Below, piece after piece: positions 11,145 through 23,379 of a stretch of 64,000 bases of DNA. The stretch's first letter is position 1. Each line of letters starts with the position of its first letter. Both the position numbers and the translations under genes were made by a program. The notes beneath the pieces were generated by a model. The model had not been told where the DNA came from, made no database searches, and was given only the letters and a program-made list of their open reading frames with translations. This stretch comes from Paraconiothyrium sp. Pb-2020 (taxonomy: Eukaryota > Ascomycota > Dothideomycetes > Pleosporales > Didymosphaeriaceae): assembly GCA_022419385.1 (NCBI GenBank), contig JAJUBI010000001.1, positions 6,696,001 through 6,760,000 on the forward strand, read 5' to 3'.

Positions 11145-12319
11145 TGCTGCTGATACGCCTATGTTGTTTGGTAGTAGAAATTGAAGGTGGTGACTCCAAA
11201 GAATGCGTTTCTATGTGCTGATGTATGAGTTTGTTGACGAAAGGTGGACACTGAAGTGATGATTCTGGCATATGCGTGTGGACATCTGCTTTATACTCAT
11301 GTTGACGTCTCCTTCATGATTCTTTACCATGTGGTCGATGGGGCGTGTGCTATGCAATACTAAGCATTCGCCCCTGGGCGTTGTTTCGCATCGAGCGGTG
11401 GAGGCTTGTTAAAGACACTGCGCCCATTTACGCCCATACCACAGCTCCCATGACCATAATCTGGAGAAGGATTACATTTATACTGAACCTTAGTGTTTTA
11501 AGGATTTCCTAAGAGCATGAGTCTGTATGACCACTGGATACCATCGCAAAATCACCGATCAGCGGCACAGCCATGACGGGGATGTGAGGGTGTGGAGGAT
11601 GGCCATGGCGTGGGTAAGCTAAAACGACTTGAAGCTTTGCGCGAACCAGCGTATTAACGTATCGTACTATGCCTGCCCACAGGCATCACCCCTCAATGAG
11701 AGACCTACGTTCAATCAAAGCTTTTTCCACGACGTTGCTTACTAGCATGCGAACCATCGCAAATGAAAATCTTCCGTCTTACGGGTACTTGCATTGAACG
11801 GAAATAAGGAACCGTAGTTCGTGGGCAGTTTTCTAGAAGCACGTGTTGCTTTTCACCGGATATTGCAGGCAGATTGGTACTCGCAAATTCCGGAATATCG
11901 CATCCACTTGTTTACTGGAGAAGAGGTCAAGGCAAAGACAGTGTCAAGGATGCGGAAAACTCCAGAAATAGCTTGTCATACCATAGCATAAGCATATGGC
12001 AAGGCATCAAAGATGAAACCTCGCAACAAGCTCTCCAAGGGTATATACATAGCCCTACGGGCGTTCGCGTAGTATTATGTCTTACCGATACGTCATAGCT
12101 TATATGCACAGCGTATTATGTCTTACCAATACGTCATAGCTTATATACACAGCCGGCTGGGCACTCGCCCGTGTATTTAATCACAGCCCCGCGAGCATTC
12201 GCCCATTGGCTTGTAGCCGATACGTCATAGCTGACTATTAATTCAACACATGACTATTACTTATCTGCTATGCTCACGAGCTGCAAAGAAGAAGAATTAA
12301 AACATTAAAACCTACCAAA
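11145..12319. other. Long intergenic region with tandem repeat
   Basis: No motif-bearing frame. It contains the 41-bp tandem repeat listed separately and several imperfect copies of short words such as GGGCGTTCGC and GATACGTCATAGCT up to about 12235. Confidence 0.5.
12072..12153. repeat. 41-bp tandem repeat, two copies
   Basis: Copies at 12072-12112 and 12113-12153 differ at two positions visible by eye. A shorter third match, GATACGTCATAGCT, lies near 12219. Confidence 0.85.
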
Positions 12320-12915
12320 ATGTCAACCTCACCCTGGGCGCTGTTCGTCACGGCAAAAGAGGTGGACGTCGATGTGAGTTTGAGATGTGCTATTTGCTGG
12401 GCTGACTATGGCTGACATCGCTTCAGTATGTGAATGAGGTTTTGTCGCGTGCCGAAAAAGAGAATTTCCAGACCGGTTGGAATCTCTGGGTCGCCAGCAG
12501 CGAATACTCGGACGCGCCCCGACGCCATGAAGGGGGCTCATTACCCGAAGGCTCTAAGCCACCCCTAGAGAGCTTACCCTCAGCTTGGATCGGCAAGACC
12601 ATCGAAGAGTGCGCGCAATGGCTGAGCGAAGCACCTGACAAGATCGCTGTGAATAAACGCTATTTTGCCGTCATCAGCGAGCACATGAAGGAGGAGGACA
12701 CTGTCATGCTCTGCCGCACGGTGGAAGATGTCCCAGAGGAGAATGAAGAGGATCGCGGTCAGCTTCAGTATTTTCCGGTGAAGACGGAGAGAACAGATTT
12801 GATCATGATGCAGACGATTGGGATCGAGTTCCTTGGAAAGTTGATGGAGTACCGGACGCTACGGTTTTCAGAGGGGAAACCCGATAGGAGCAAGGGTGGG
12901 CCATCTTACCCATAG
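12320..12915 (+). CDS. Hypothetical protein, 180 residues
   Basis: Two exons, 12320-12373 and 12427-12915, join in phase 0 across a 53-bp GTGAGT...CAG intron. The first exon gives MSTSPWALFVTAKEVDVD, then YVNEVLSRAEKENFQTGWNL. The protein is acidic and soluble, has no signal peptide or membrane segment, and has no motif I recognise. The strong start context (AAAATG), clean intron and length argue that it is a real gene. It lies 211 bp upstream of the MYND-finger gene on the same strand, but nothing links their functions. Confidence 0.6.
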
Positions 12916-13126
12916 AGCTGTGAGTCGTAAAACTTACAGACATATTAGTACTGTAGGTATAACGTTTTGCACGGGATAATTATTAGCAGAATGACTGAAA
13001 CCCGTGAAAAGTGATCAGCGGTTAGATTCATATTGCTTTTGGCACGCTTAGGACTCACTGGCAACTGGTCAGCTGCATTTCGATGAGATTGGTCTCGCTC
13101 GAATCCTCCACGAAGTCTATCTCAAT

Positions 13127-15167
13127 ATGTTCCAAAATGAGGACATGCACAAATTGTTTGCAGGCACGAATCAGCGCACCGTTAAGAACAACTCACTTCT
13201 GCGTTGCAATCGCAGAAGCTTTGCTCTGTTCCTGTGCTTCGTACAGTGTAGAGCTGTTTGCAACTGGACCAAAGTCATGGATCGTCTCCTGGCGTTTATT
13301 GAGAAAGATTCAACTTTGCTGATGAGCCTAAACGACACCCAGGAACTCTACGTATACCTTCATCTTCACAACGTCCATTCGGTAGATACCTTTGTGTTTG
13401 CCATCGCTCGGACCAGCACTTCACCCGGCGCCACAGGTTTGAAGCGTTGGAAGAACATTCCGGTTCTTTGCGTCACAGTAGAGGTGCCAAGGGAGAAGTT
13501 GGGAGTCATCACTAGGATGAAGCCGACGGAGGTCGGTTCTCCGATACATCATTGCGTTGTGCAGTCGCCACCCAATTCACCATCTGGCAGATGGCAGAAC
13601 ATTTTCTCTGCGATTCATTTATCGTTTATGACTATTTCTACGAGCGGTGGGAGGTTCAGCGGTACGTTCCGAGTCCATATTGCGGAAGACCAGCTTAGAT
13701 GGAATGGCAGCTCACCGCTCCTGGCAACATTCATGGCTCCAACATGGATGCTACTGCTTGAACTTAAGACGGCGAAAATAACTTTCGATACTCAAAGCAC
13801 TCCAGCCAGTACATTGGTTTTTATGAAATCGCTTGGTCTTGATTTGAACCTATATACGACAAACCTGGGAAACAATGTTTTCATCACAAAATCTCCTCCC
13901 AACCTGGACGAAACCACCACTCTCTGTGAGTTATCAGAATGCAACTACAACACCTCAGTCACGTCAAATGCGGCAGCTCGAATTTTGATCAGAGCAAAAA
14001 CTGACCCCGACACTGGAAGAATAGCATCTCTGGTTGGTCGCCTCGAAAACCTTTCCGAACGCACGAAGAAGGAACTTAAGAATGGATGCAAGGTACAGAC
14101 AGTGCAACTATCTCCATTCCGGTTTACGGAGACTCTAGGTTCAGAGTCGATAACGCTTGATTTTCCTGCACCAGTAAAGGCGTTCGAACACAAAACCAGA
14201 ATTGCTCGAAAGTCATCCTACGTAGAGGTAGACGCTCCATTGGCTGATGCGACGCGCAGGACGTCTTTTCTGTCGTTTGTATATCTAACAACTTTGTGGT
14301 GTGGGACTCCATTGGTGTGGAACAGTTCGTACTTGAACTTGGGTCGCCTGCCGGTCATTGACGCAGGGAAGAAAAGCGAACTTCAATGGCTCAACACGCC
14401 CACATCTGGAATGTTCAATACTAGAGAACGTGCGCAGAGGGGTGAATCTGTTGTTGCGGGTTCGAAGACAGATGTTCGGATGGCATTCAAAGAATCATTA
14501 TTCACCATGTTTATGACCTTTACCGGACTGCAGGGCCAGCAGGCAACGCTGTTCTCCCTCAACAATACCACAGCCGAAGGCGTGCAAGTTCTGTTCTTCA
14601 TCTCTAGCCTTAGGATGGACCTAGCCAATCAAACCGTGGTTCTGGACGCCGCAGTTCTGCCTCTGACGTACAAGCTCGTTCCACGCATCAACTCGTTCCT
14701 TGCTGCACTTTCAAAGCTGAACATATGCCACATTGAGGTAGACTCTAATGAACTCAACCTTTGGAAACAATCTTTTCCTGCTCTGGTCGAAATCATAGGA
14801 GCATCAAGTTGATTGCGAGTATCTTGAGCCTAGCATTCCCTTGTCTCTGGAGACCGGCCAGAGAGTTGTTTGTTCCTGTGGAAATGGTCGATTCCCGCCG
14901 GACTTCATCCTCGGCGTACCGCAATGGGGCACAGTATCCGAATACTTTGTACGAGCAGTCGTGTCTCCATGCTTTCAGACCCCTTTCTCGGAACAACTTT
15001 TTGACTTTGGAACGCTTCATAGATGCCGGGCTTGCGAGAAAGAAAATACTAAATGCGGAGGAGCGTTTTCATCGTGCGCAAGAAGTCACAAAACAAAGTA
15101 CTGCTCAGCTGATTGCCAGCGAGCCGATTGGGAAACACACAAACGACACTGCCGGGATTTGTCCTGA
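13127..15167 (+). CDS. MYND-finger protein
   Basis: Exons 13127-14737 and 14799-15167 join in phase 0 across a 61-bp intron and encode about 659 residues. The C-terminus holds a MYND zinc finger: CRACEKENTKCGG, then TKYCSADCQRADWETHKRHC, with the expected C-x2-C, C-x2-C and final H-x3-C ligands. The large N-terminal region resembles the long fungal domain usually seen in front of such fingers (RLLAFIEKDSTLLMSLNDTQ, then VFAIARTSTSPGA, then WKNIPVLCVTVEVPR). MYND fingers mediate protein-protein contacts; the role in this family is unknown. Without the intron the first exon would stop at 14812 and lose the finger. The true start may lie further 5', because the frame stays open back to a stop at 13049 without another ATG and an upstream exon is possible. 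Confidence 0.75.
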
Positions 15168-15857
15168 ACACGTCGCTGTTCTTCTGATTCCACGGTGCTA
15201 GAAAGGAAGAATGAGTTGTGAGGACTTTGAGAACGCGCGAGCGAAGCGTACGGCAAAAGAGCCGAGACGAGCAGAAATAGGCGCGAGTGGAAGCGGCAAA
15301 GCCCTCCGCGCTTCCTCGGCAAGCAAGTGCCAGCCGACTAAAACTCGTTCGCGCGGGAACTCAGGCGCTGCAATGCTCAGAGGAAGCACCCAGGCTGAGG
15401 TAAACATCGACACTCAGTACGGTTAACAACCTTATCAATTAAGAATTTAGCTATTACTAGTAGATATAGCACAACTCAGTTATAAATAGAGTCTATATTT
15501 CTAATTTCGTTAGGGACTATATATTACCATTTCTCTATTTTACTGGAGATCTTTAAATCTTTTTACTATGAACAGTAATCTATTTGCAAGACTACTTCTT
15601 GGGTGCTAAAAGAATGACTTTAGGTGAAATTAACACAGCTCCAATCCCCCAAAATAAATATATGCGACCTTGGTCAAAGCGTAAAAATCTCGCTCCTCCC
15701 GGCAGTCCTCTGCGAAGACAAAGACTAATTCCCCTCCGCTCACTTCCTTCTATTAGCCTCTCTAACCATCACCGCTCTTTCCCAATCTCAAATCCTACTA
15801 GTTATTAGCCCCGTCCCATACCCAGATCAAGCTCACTCACCCTACCGCCTCCCCCCG
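15168..15857. other. No gene recognised; AT-rich core
   Basis: The stretch around 15430-15570 is clearly AT-rich. The stretch around 15760-15857 is pyrimidine-rich on the plus strand and probably belongs to the 3' flank of the next gene. Confidence 0.4.
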
Positions 15858-16278
15858 CTACCCCAAATCAACACTTGATACTCCCCCACTTATTCTTAGT
15901 AGCCCGTACCAAGCAGACTCAACATCCCCCGCATTGCAAAACGCACTAGCACTAAACTCCCAGTGCAGGTTCCCATTATCGCCGGAGCAATTGGTGGAGT
16001 AAATAGGACGCGCGCATCTTAAGTTATCCCACAAGCCGCCGCAGATACCGGCGCGGTCGGGGACGCCGTCGTGTCGATAGTGTCTGAAGTCGCGGGGACG
16101 AAGTCAGTATTGATAACAAACGTTAGATCAGATAGGAAAGTGGGGAAGTGAACGGAAGTCACGTACAGGTGTAGGTGTTGGCGGTCGACTCGCCGCCATT
16201 GTTGACTTTGACTGCGCAGGTTGCGGCTGTGGCGGCGCTGATTGTGGCGAGGAGGGTGAGGAGGGCGGTGAGCTGCAT
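15858..16278 (-). CDS. Small secreted cysteine-rich protein (effector-like)
   Basis: Exon 1 (16278-16163) encodes a signal peptide MQLTALLTLLATISAATA followed by TCAVKVNNGGESTANTYTC. A 79-bp intron with a GTGACT donor (16162-16084) leads in phase 2 to exon 2 (16083 down). That exon reads DGVPDRAGICGGLWDNL, then YSTNCSGDNGNLHWEF, then FCNAGDVESAWYG. Spaced cysteines and the signal peptide suggest an apoplastic or otherwise exported protein of about 113 residues. After ESAWYG the annotated frame runs on to TAG at 15860-15858 without a cysteine. A one-base shift at the GGG run gives a short alternative tail that ends with lysine-cysteine at a TGA (15870-15868), so the last cysteine may have been lost by an indel. 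Function unknown. Confidence 0.65.
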
Positions 16279-17040
16279 GGTGACGTGAGGGGGTTTCAAG
16301 GCGTTTGGTAGAAGAGGAGGATGATAGTACGAATGGCTCTGTTAAGTATGGAGTGGGGGACTTGGTGATGGTGGTTGAGAGGAGGTGCAAAGGAGTGCCT
16401 TCTTATACCTTTGCTGTATGACTGTATGGAGGGCTGTATTAACCTGGATTGTGTTGACACATACTATACAAGCTCTTCGCGGCATTAGACGTCGTTCTTT
16501 CCAATACCTGCATCAGGAAGGCCGCCAACGCCCCTTTTGCTGTACTGAGAATTTCCATCATCAACACACGATACCTTTGCCTCTTTACGATAGAAGCATC
16601 ATGTCACCGCCCGTCTGAATACTGTCATCATGATCTAGTAGCCCAGTGAGCAAGGAGATATGGCAGCGATTACGACATGAATCCACAGTCCATGATACAT
16701 AGATCGACTCCTGGTCCAGGCACCGTCGCGCCCACCATCGAGCACACTCTGGAGTTGGATCTCGGGTCAGCATTTGTTCTTTAGGCCCTAACAACGCCCA
16801 CTTCGCCTGCCCGCCAGATGTCACGCGAAGAATTCAAACGCTGGTTCGGGACTGATTTACACGTGGGATCCGGACTATGTGGTCCGTAAGCGGAGAAAGC
16901 TTCTTTGTGGGCCAAATCAATATTAGGGTCCAGTTTTTTTGTTGGACCTTAGATTTTTAAGTTAGCCGAGTAAAAATTCAAGTCAGGCTAACCTGTACGC
17001 ACGACCGGAACGACAACCGTCTTGAATTACGTTAGTCGCG
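16279..17040. other. No gene recognised
   Basis: Upstream flank of the small secreted gene and further non-coding sequence; no motif-bearing frame seen. Confidence 0.4.
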
Positions 17041-17833
17041 ACTCTACAACTACAATAGCCGTGCTCGGCCCGTTGCTCACGTCTGCGCTCAGGCTCGTAC
17101 CTAGACCTAATGGTGTGCTCGTAACGTTGCCAGCGCTTATGCTCGTGCTTGTACTAATGTTTCAAGCCAAGCTCACAACGTAGCCTCCACTATAACAACA
17201 CTTAATGTTACGCTTAAGCTTACAACTATACTTACGCCAGTGTCCAATGGCGGAATTACAGTTGCACTGCTCGTCGCCGCGTCCCCAACACTTGCGGTAT
17301 TAGTCTCATTCCAACTCTACCCACCACTCATCTTATTCCACCTACCCGTCATCCTATTGAAATCCGGCCCCGTCGTCGTCATATTCCCCGGCGATATCGG
17401 ACTATAAAACCAGGGATTCCTGTGGGTCTGCGGCTTATACTCAACGCGCCCGGTTAAGTCGGTACATCCGTTTTGTTATGCAGCAAATGCACCGGCACAC
17501 TGAACACCGTGACGTTAACCCCTTAGGCGGAGAAGAACACGGGATCTCCGTAAAGTACAGCGCTTGGATACGCAAGTGGAAATTCTTCTCTAGGTACTCG
17601 GTTCGATTTTGAGGGACTTGGGGTCGCGCGGCATTGAATTCTTGCTCCCCTGGGCATGGGAATTCTATTTTCGCCTGAGTCCCCGCGAGGGCTTGCGGGC
17701 CGTGGCTATTGGGAAGGTTCGCGGGACAGTGCTGGCTCGAGTTGAGAAAGGTGGAAGGCAGAGCTTCGAAGACCAACATATGAAATATAAGAATACGGGA
17801 GGCCTGGATTCTCCAGACGCCACCATAGGACAC
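17041..17833 (-). pseudogene. Possible relic of a Ser/Thr-rich surface protein
   Basis: On the minus strand, several protein-like pieces occur in changing frames: AVLYGDPVFFSA, GVNVTVFSVPVHLLHNKTD, RVEYKPQTHRNPWFYSPISP, then NMTTTGPDFNRMTGRWNKM. They are followed by a Thr/Ser/Ala-rich stretch (NETNTASVGDAATSSATV) and a repetitive Ser/Thr tail. Stops and shifts separate them. The order, folded-looking domain then Ser/Thr-rich tail, resembles a GPI- or membrane-anchored surface protein, but I do not recognise the family. Low confidence. Confidence 0.3.
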
Positions 17834-17855
17834 CGAAAACTAGTTTTCCTGCCCA
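17820..17855 (+). pseudogene. 5S rRNA fragment, 5' part
   Basis: CATAGGACACCGAAAACTAG and its flanks match nucleotides about 6-40 of the intact 5S gene at 9800 with a few substitutions. The match then stops. Confidence 0.7.
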
Positions 17856-17911
17856 CCTTGCCGTGTACTAGTGACTGTAACCGGGAAACTGAAAACGCCC
17901 TGGAACACTAA

Positions 17912-19098
17912 GATTGGGATTTATTCACAGCATGCTGTTTCATTAAATCGTAAGAGCTAAATCATAAGAGCTACTATTGAATCGGGGCGCAATAACAGTT
18001 ACGCCATAGACTACTGCTAAACCCTCTTCAGTGGTTACTCACTGCCAATGACAATCACGACCGCAATCCAGCACTGCGAGTGTGGCCTGGAAGTGCAGCT
18101 CAGAGGGTTGCTTAAAAGGCAAGCTAATGTCACGGAGATATTTTTACAATTGTAGTGTTGCAAGCCGTAAGTGGAACTATCGCCAAATAAGAAACCTGTC
18201 TAGACTAACGAGCCCATTGCTATCCAAGTCTGTTCGCAATTTTTCTAGTTGTTCTACGTGCAGACCTATTATGCCCATGGCTCGTGATTGACCACCATAA
18301 AGTCGGTGATAACAGATTATTCGTGAATTCGACAAGTCATCTTGCTACAATGTGGTACAACTTCGTGAAGCGCTTGTTACGATGTACATGACTAGCTAAA
18401 GTAGGCTTACATACGGTCTATGAGATCTACGTTTCCTGTCAATACTTTGCTACCATCTCAGCATATCATGCACATCATCTAGTAATAGCTCTATTGCCTT
18501 CGTGAAGGACAATCAGCTACAAAATGATCCCTTCAATGGCCTTCATATCATCATGTTACTAAGGACTCTCGGTGGGTTGATGCCGAATAATCGTACTTAC
18601 ATGCATAACAGTAAGGCTCGTTGGCGTAATGACCGTACTCACCGCCTGTATGTGTCAGGAAAAAGAACTATCAAAAAATTACATTTCAAGCAATGTACAT
18701 CAGTTGATAAGTGTCCATACTCGCCACCTGTATCGGTCAGCAGATATCAGATGCTTGTGGGCGTTCATGACTCATATTCATAGCAATGGAGCTCATTAGC
18801 ATAGTGACCCGATTCCCCACCTATCGAGGCATAGTCAGCTCGACTGTCTAGGTTTTATCAGCTAGAAGTATTCACATTTGTAGCAGATAACATTGCGTCG
18901 CTTGACTGGAGCTGTTACATCATGAACGTCTCCTTGGTTTTGGTGCTCGGTAACCCTCAGCTACTTGCAATGGAAATATATTATTTTACGTTTACTGCAA
19001 TGCAGTATGCATGTGGTCTAAGTATATCATAACGGAATGCTCTAAATCGACGGCGGAATTAACATATGACCACGTACTTGCAACAGCTTACAGCCACC
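17912..19098. other. No gene recognised
   Basis: Short frames only, without motifs. Base composition is mixed to AT-rich. Confidence 0.4.
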
Positions 19099-21062
19099 CT
19101 ATATGGTCCGTCGTTTAGACTTTCTTTGACCCTTTGCGCCATTGCTACGACGCGATGGTAGCTGCTTCTCGATAAGGGCAAACGGTTCACACACCTGGGC
19201 CAACGTTTCCATCACCTCGGGTCTCAGTATCCACGTCTCAGTTCTGGAGTCAAGCACATAAGGTCTTTGCAAGATCCAGTCTTGCCACTTGCGGAGAATT
19301 CTTGTTACTGAAGCCTCTCCCACTTCAAACCACTCTCGATGATTCTTGTTACAACTCTGACAGTATCTCTGCTTCCGACATTCCTTCAATTCGATATGAA
19401 TGAGCCGCTCGATACGGTTAACATGAGGGATCTCCGAGAGCCCGTCACGTTGCGAGACTGGATGGTACATATGTGTACGGTTGCAATCCCGATTCCACTC
19501 CTTCAGACGACGTTCGAGGTTATCGGTACGTCCGATTTTGACTTTTCCGAAATGTTCCTTGTCCCAGAAGACATATATATAGCCATCCTTTTGGGCAGAG
19601 GGCAATGGCTTCTCGACTTCTTTGCGCAGTTCGGCTGATATGCTTTTATTTTTTGTACGCTTCGGCTGATAAGCTGTAAATCTCGGAAGACGTGCTTCCT
19701 TCGAGGTATTACTAGCGGGACCACTTTTGGTCGCTGATGGTGCTACCGTTTCATCTCGAGGTTTGCGGGCCTTGCTGGCTGCGTTCTTTGTATCCTTTCG
19801 AGGTGTATGCACTGTCGGAGTTGGTACTCCTACGGGCAGGTGACTAGGCGCAATTGCATTCGCCCATGCTTGAAAGTCTGTACGTTCCGCATCGGACAAG
19901 CGTGTGAAGCGGGTCACCAAGCCTCTCAATGTCTCCTGCCTTTGGCTTGACCGCGCTACTTTCCGATGAGTCCCACACAATACTGCTTCGATAAGTCGGT
20001 TGATGTGTTTAAGAAACCCCGAGGGATCGACCTCGACTTTGCATCTCGAGAGTTCCCGAGATATATTGTCAATTCTCAGTCCTGGACTGTTCCAGGAGCA
20101 CCTCTCGTGCGGCTTCCCTACCTTCGAAGCAACACACTTTCCTTGCTTTTCCATGACCCTGGATTGGATGGTCATGGGAATAATATGCTCTAAGGTCTGA
20201 TGAATCAGGGTTGAAGCCGTCTGAGTGCGCGGCAGGCTGTTTTTGTCGCTTGCTGCTGCGGTGCATGTGACTCCCGTGTGGAACTTTGATACACTCCTTA
20301 CATCATGTCTGGTCACGACCATCGAACGATGTGGCTGAGCAGACTTTTTGGACTCAATGGCTCCCCCAAAGTTAAAGTCGGGTCTCAAATTGTAGCATGG
20401 CTGAGCTGTGGCGGCATTGGAATCCGTGACTGGTGTGGATATATTAGCTTTGCTCGATATGATGCCATTGTGTACGACAACTCACTGTCTTGAAGCACTT
20501 TGGTCAGGTTGCGGATCAGCTTCTGTGGCTTGAAGAAGTAATCCTCATCTTGGGAAGTATCGATCCTCAAATTTGTATCAGCACAGCAAGTTGCGTCCAG
20601 AGTCGCTATTGCGTCCCTTGCCACGCCTTCCTCGAAGCAGTTCACGGGAAATGCTTTACATCCTCGGGGTGCAGGAGTTGAGTCTGGAGACGCATGATGT
20701 GCTGATAGCGGTGTCAACGGTGTCAACGGTGTCAACGTGACGTTGCTGCAGGCTGAGCTGAGATAATGCGATGAAGGTAGGGGCGAATCCCAAATAGCAT
20801 CGTTTGTGTCTGGAGAAGAGGCTTCGGATGCTGTTCCCGTTGAAGACAGTAGTAAGGGTGTTTCTGAATTAATCTCAGACTGATCATCGACCTTGAAAGC
20901 GCCCAAATCTTCAGATTCAAGATCATTAACGGGTCCTACTTCCACGTTGCGAGGAAGACTGGTACTGGCGAGTGACTTCTCTTTAACAGTTTTTGGTTGA
21001 GCTTCGATTTCTGCGACATACTGGCAAGTTCGTGTGCTTCGGTTCGGTGTATGCATAGCCAT
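19099..21062 (-). CDS. GIY-YIG / T5orf172-domain protein
   Basis: Exon 1 (21062-20486) and exon 2 (20429-19099) join across a 56-bp intron: ...KVLQD + ITDSNAATAQPCYNLRPDFNF. This gives about 635 residues. The two halves otherwise look like separate frames overlapping by a few bases. The C-terminal third contains GYIYVFWDKEHFGKVKIGRT and the following DNLERRLKEWNRDC, the GIY-YIG-like T5orf172/DUF1766 fold found in fungal and phage proteins. Two cysteine pairs follow (YCQSCNKNHREWFE). GIY-YIG domains are usually nucleases, but fungal members are uncharacterised. The N-terminal half is low-complexity, Ser/Pro/Thr-rich and probably disordered, and carries a 3x LTP tandem repeat. Likely nuclear from its basic linkers (KRTKNK, KGQRKSKRR), which is inference. 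Confidence 0.8.
20710..20736. repeat. 9-bp tandem repeat, three copies, inside coding sequence
   Basis: GGTGTCAAC repeated three times. On the coding minus strand it encodes LTPLTPLTP in the disordered part of the GIY-YIG protein. Confidence 0.9.
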
Positions 21063-22497
21063 GACCTATGAAGCTGATCTGGATCTAAGGAATGAGTAAC
21101 AAATTAACTAGAAACAAGCCACACTTGGTGAATACAATGTCTGATCGATGTTGTGCTGACTGGAGATAACGGAGGTCCGTTCTTGCCGTCCTATATGTGC
21201 TTCGTGTTCTACATAAATCTACCTAAATAGAGGCGCAGTTGAGGCTGAAGGCTCCCAGCACCGATGTTACGGTAGATACAGGGTTTGAGGTTTCATATAA
21301 GCGCTGGAGTCGACCCATGTAGGTACGATTTGCGAAATAACCTGCGAGGCTGCAACAAGCTTTGACCTCGATGGGAAGGTGGCAACATATGCTCCAGGCT
21401 AACGTTAAAATTGAATCTAGTGCGAGTTCCTGGAACTAAATATCGGGGATGCGCTGTATGGGTTATGTCGCAGGCTCGCAGGCCTGTCGGTAGCATCGGA
21501 CGCTTCGTAATCAAAGTGTGGGGATGCGGGAGAGCATACTCGACGACAGTCATTGGGTTCTCCATAGACCCAAAACGAATAGTACCGAGTCATCATATCA
21601 CCTTACTCAATGAAAGTATGCTGCAGTTGACTCGACCGTCGCTAAGTTGAAGTGAACGGCAGTCTGACCTCGAGTCCCACAAATGGAGCGGTAGTTTCGC
21701 ATGAAACAATCTACATTTTCGAATTGGAAAATAGCGCATCATACGCGTCTGTCCTCAAAATACGAAACGGCTGTGCCTCAGCTGGACCGTTTGAGAATGC
21801 CAAGATGCAGCCGTGTGGCGTAGCCAGTTTTGATATTGAGCTCATTAGTGGTCTGAGCTTCGGGAGAGGCCACAAGTCCGAGGACGTCCTCATTAGTTGG
21901 GGTCGTTAGACGACATCGTTCTCCTCCTGGATGTTCGAATCATTTCTTGACCAAGATATGCCGTTCAAGTATCATGGCATTTTGAGCAGCGAGCCGTAAC
22001 ACGTTGAATGTCCCATCAGCCAGCGTCTCGACATCGGCGCTAATATTCAGGTTGGGGCTGATTCCGGGGCTCCGGGTCGAAAACTGTTCGCCAAGGCGCC
22101 ATTACCGACCCTTGTACGCTGCTGCCGCTTACTGAGTTATACCCAACTCCCCCGACTCGGGTTATTATCAAACCGGTAATCCCGGAATACCAGATATACC
22201 CTTCGTAGCAGCACGACGTGGACGATAGGGGAGGCAGCGAGCGTTGAGGCGGGCGGGAGAGACATCGAGTAGCTAGGGTAGGCGGGCGTGGCATGCACAT
22301 GGGGCAGTGCGTGGGGAAACGATTGGTGCTCCTGAGCTGGTCAAGCGCCCAGCTCTCGCTATCTGGACAGGCTTCGCACCCGCTACTTGCTACAACATAT
22401 TACTCGTTCAAATACTACACCGAAACCGGGACAGCGTCATCCGATATTCGAGAACAGTGATTTTAGCGTTGTCCGTAGTGAGTAGTGCGTGGAGAAC
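21063..22497. other. No gene recognised
   Basis: Several frames of 70-90 codons on both strands, none with a motif or plausible splice partner. Confidence 0.4.
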
Positions 22498-22577
22498 GCT
22501 CAGCCATATGGAAGCAGTGTACCGGCGGATAAGTAGTCGCGTGGGTGACCAGCAGCGAATACCCGCTGCTGTATGTT
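22498..22577 (+). pseudogene. 5S rRNA fragment, 3' part
   Basis: GCTCAGCCATATGGAAGCAG to GCTGCTGTATGT matches nucleotides about 41-119 of the intact 5S gene at 9800 with a handful of substitutions, and a T run follows. Upstream of the GCTC the similarity ends abruptly, so the first 40 nt are absent and helix I cannot form. Confidence 0.85.
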
Positions 22578-23379
22578 TTTTGAGCGTAATCTTTACGACA
22601 ACATTTTTACTGTAGGCCTCTGGTGCGTGGATAGCGCAGAAACAAATTGCACGAGTGCACTGAGTCCCTGCAGAGATTACTTTCGGGTCGCCATGGGGAA
22701 CAGCACGCGCCAGGGACACCTATACTACCTAGCTGATAGTTGAGAGGTCGAATCTTTAATCTCGTACACAATATATACACACAATTGCGCTAGTCCGGCA
22801 TGTTGCGTCTCGTAGCTAGAACGTGGGTTTACATTTCCGTGCAAGACTGTTGGGAACTAATCATTAACAGCAACTGAAGAAGATTTTCAGTGGAAGGTTA
22901 GCACCGTAGAATTTCGCACAAATTTAGACGTAGGCGCATGGGCTTTACCGGGAAAGGAAAGCACGGTGAGTGAGATGGAACGGCGAAGGCGAAGCTGTTA
23001 TAGTCGTAGACTGGGAACTGATGGGATCCTAAACTCATTTAAGATAACTGCAGCATTGCTCTACGCGGGAGGGGATATGCGAGGCGAGTACAGCGCGAGC
23101 GCCTCTTAAAGGTCAATTGGGGCGGTACTACCTCCACAAAGTGATCGTTCATATGCTGCTTGTGGGTAATACCGCAGACTTCGACTTCAGATATGTACTG
23201 AGTAGAGTATATGAAGATATGCTACAGGGACGAATACAACCTCTAGGTAGCCTCAGAAAACGTCGTCCTCTGGAAAATATCTCCTAAATCATAGAAAGGA
23301 GCAAAAATATAGAAAGGACCCATCTTGGATGTGCATCTTCGCCATAGTATCCATACCCATGAAGTAGCTACTCTAACCT
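22578..23379. other. No gene recognised
   Basis: Between the 5S fragment and the 3' end of the six-exon gene; no coding signal seen. Confidence 0.4.

Noticed and set aside
16019..16390. A 123-codon minus-strand frame rich in Ser/His/Arg
   Set aside because: The real gene lies in a shifted frame starting at 16278 with a signal peptide and a spliced cysteine-rich second exon.
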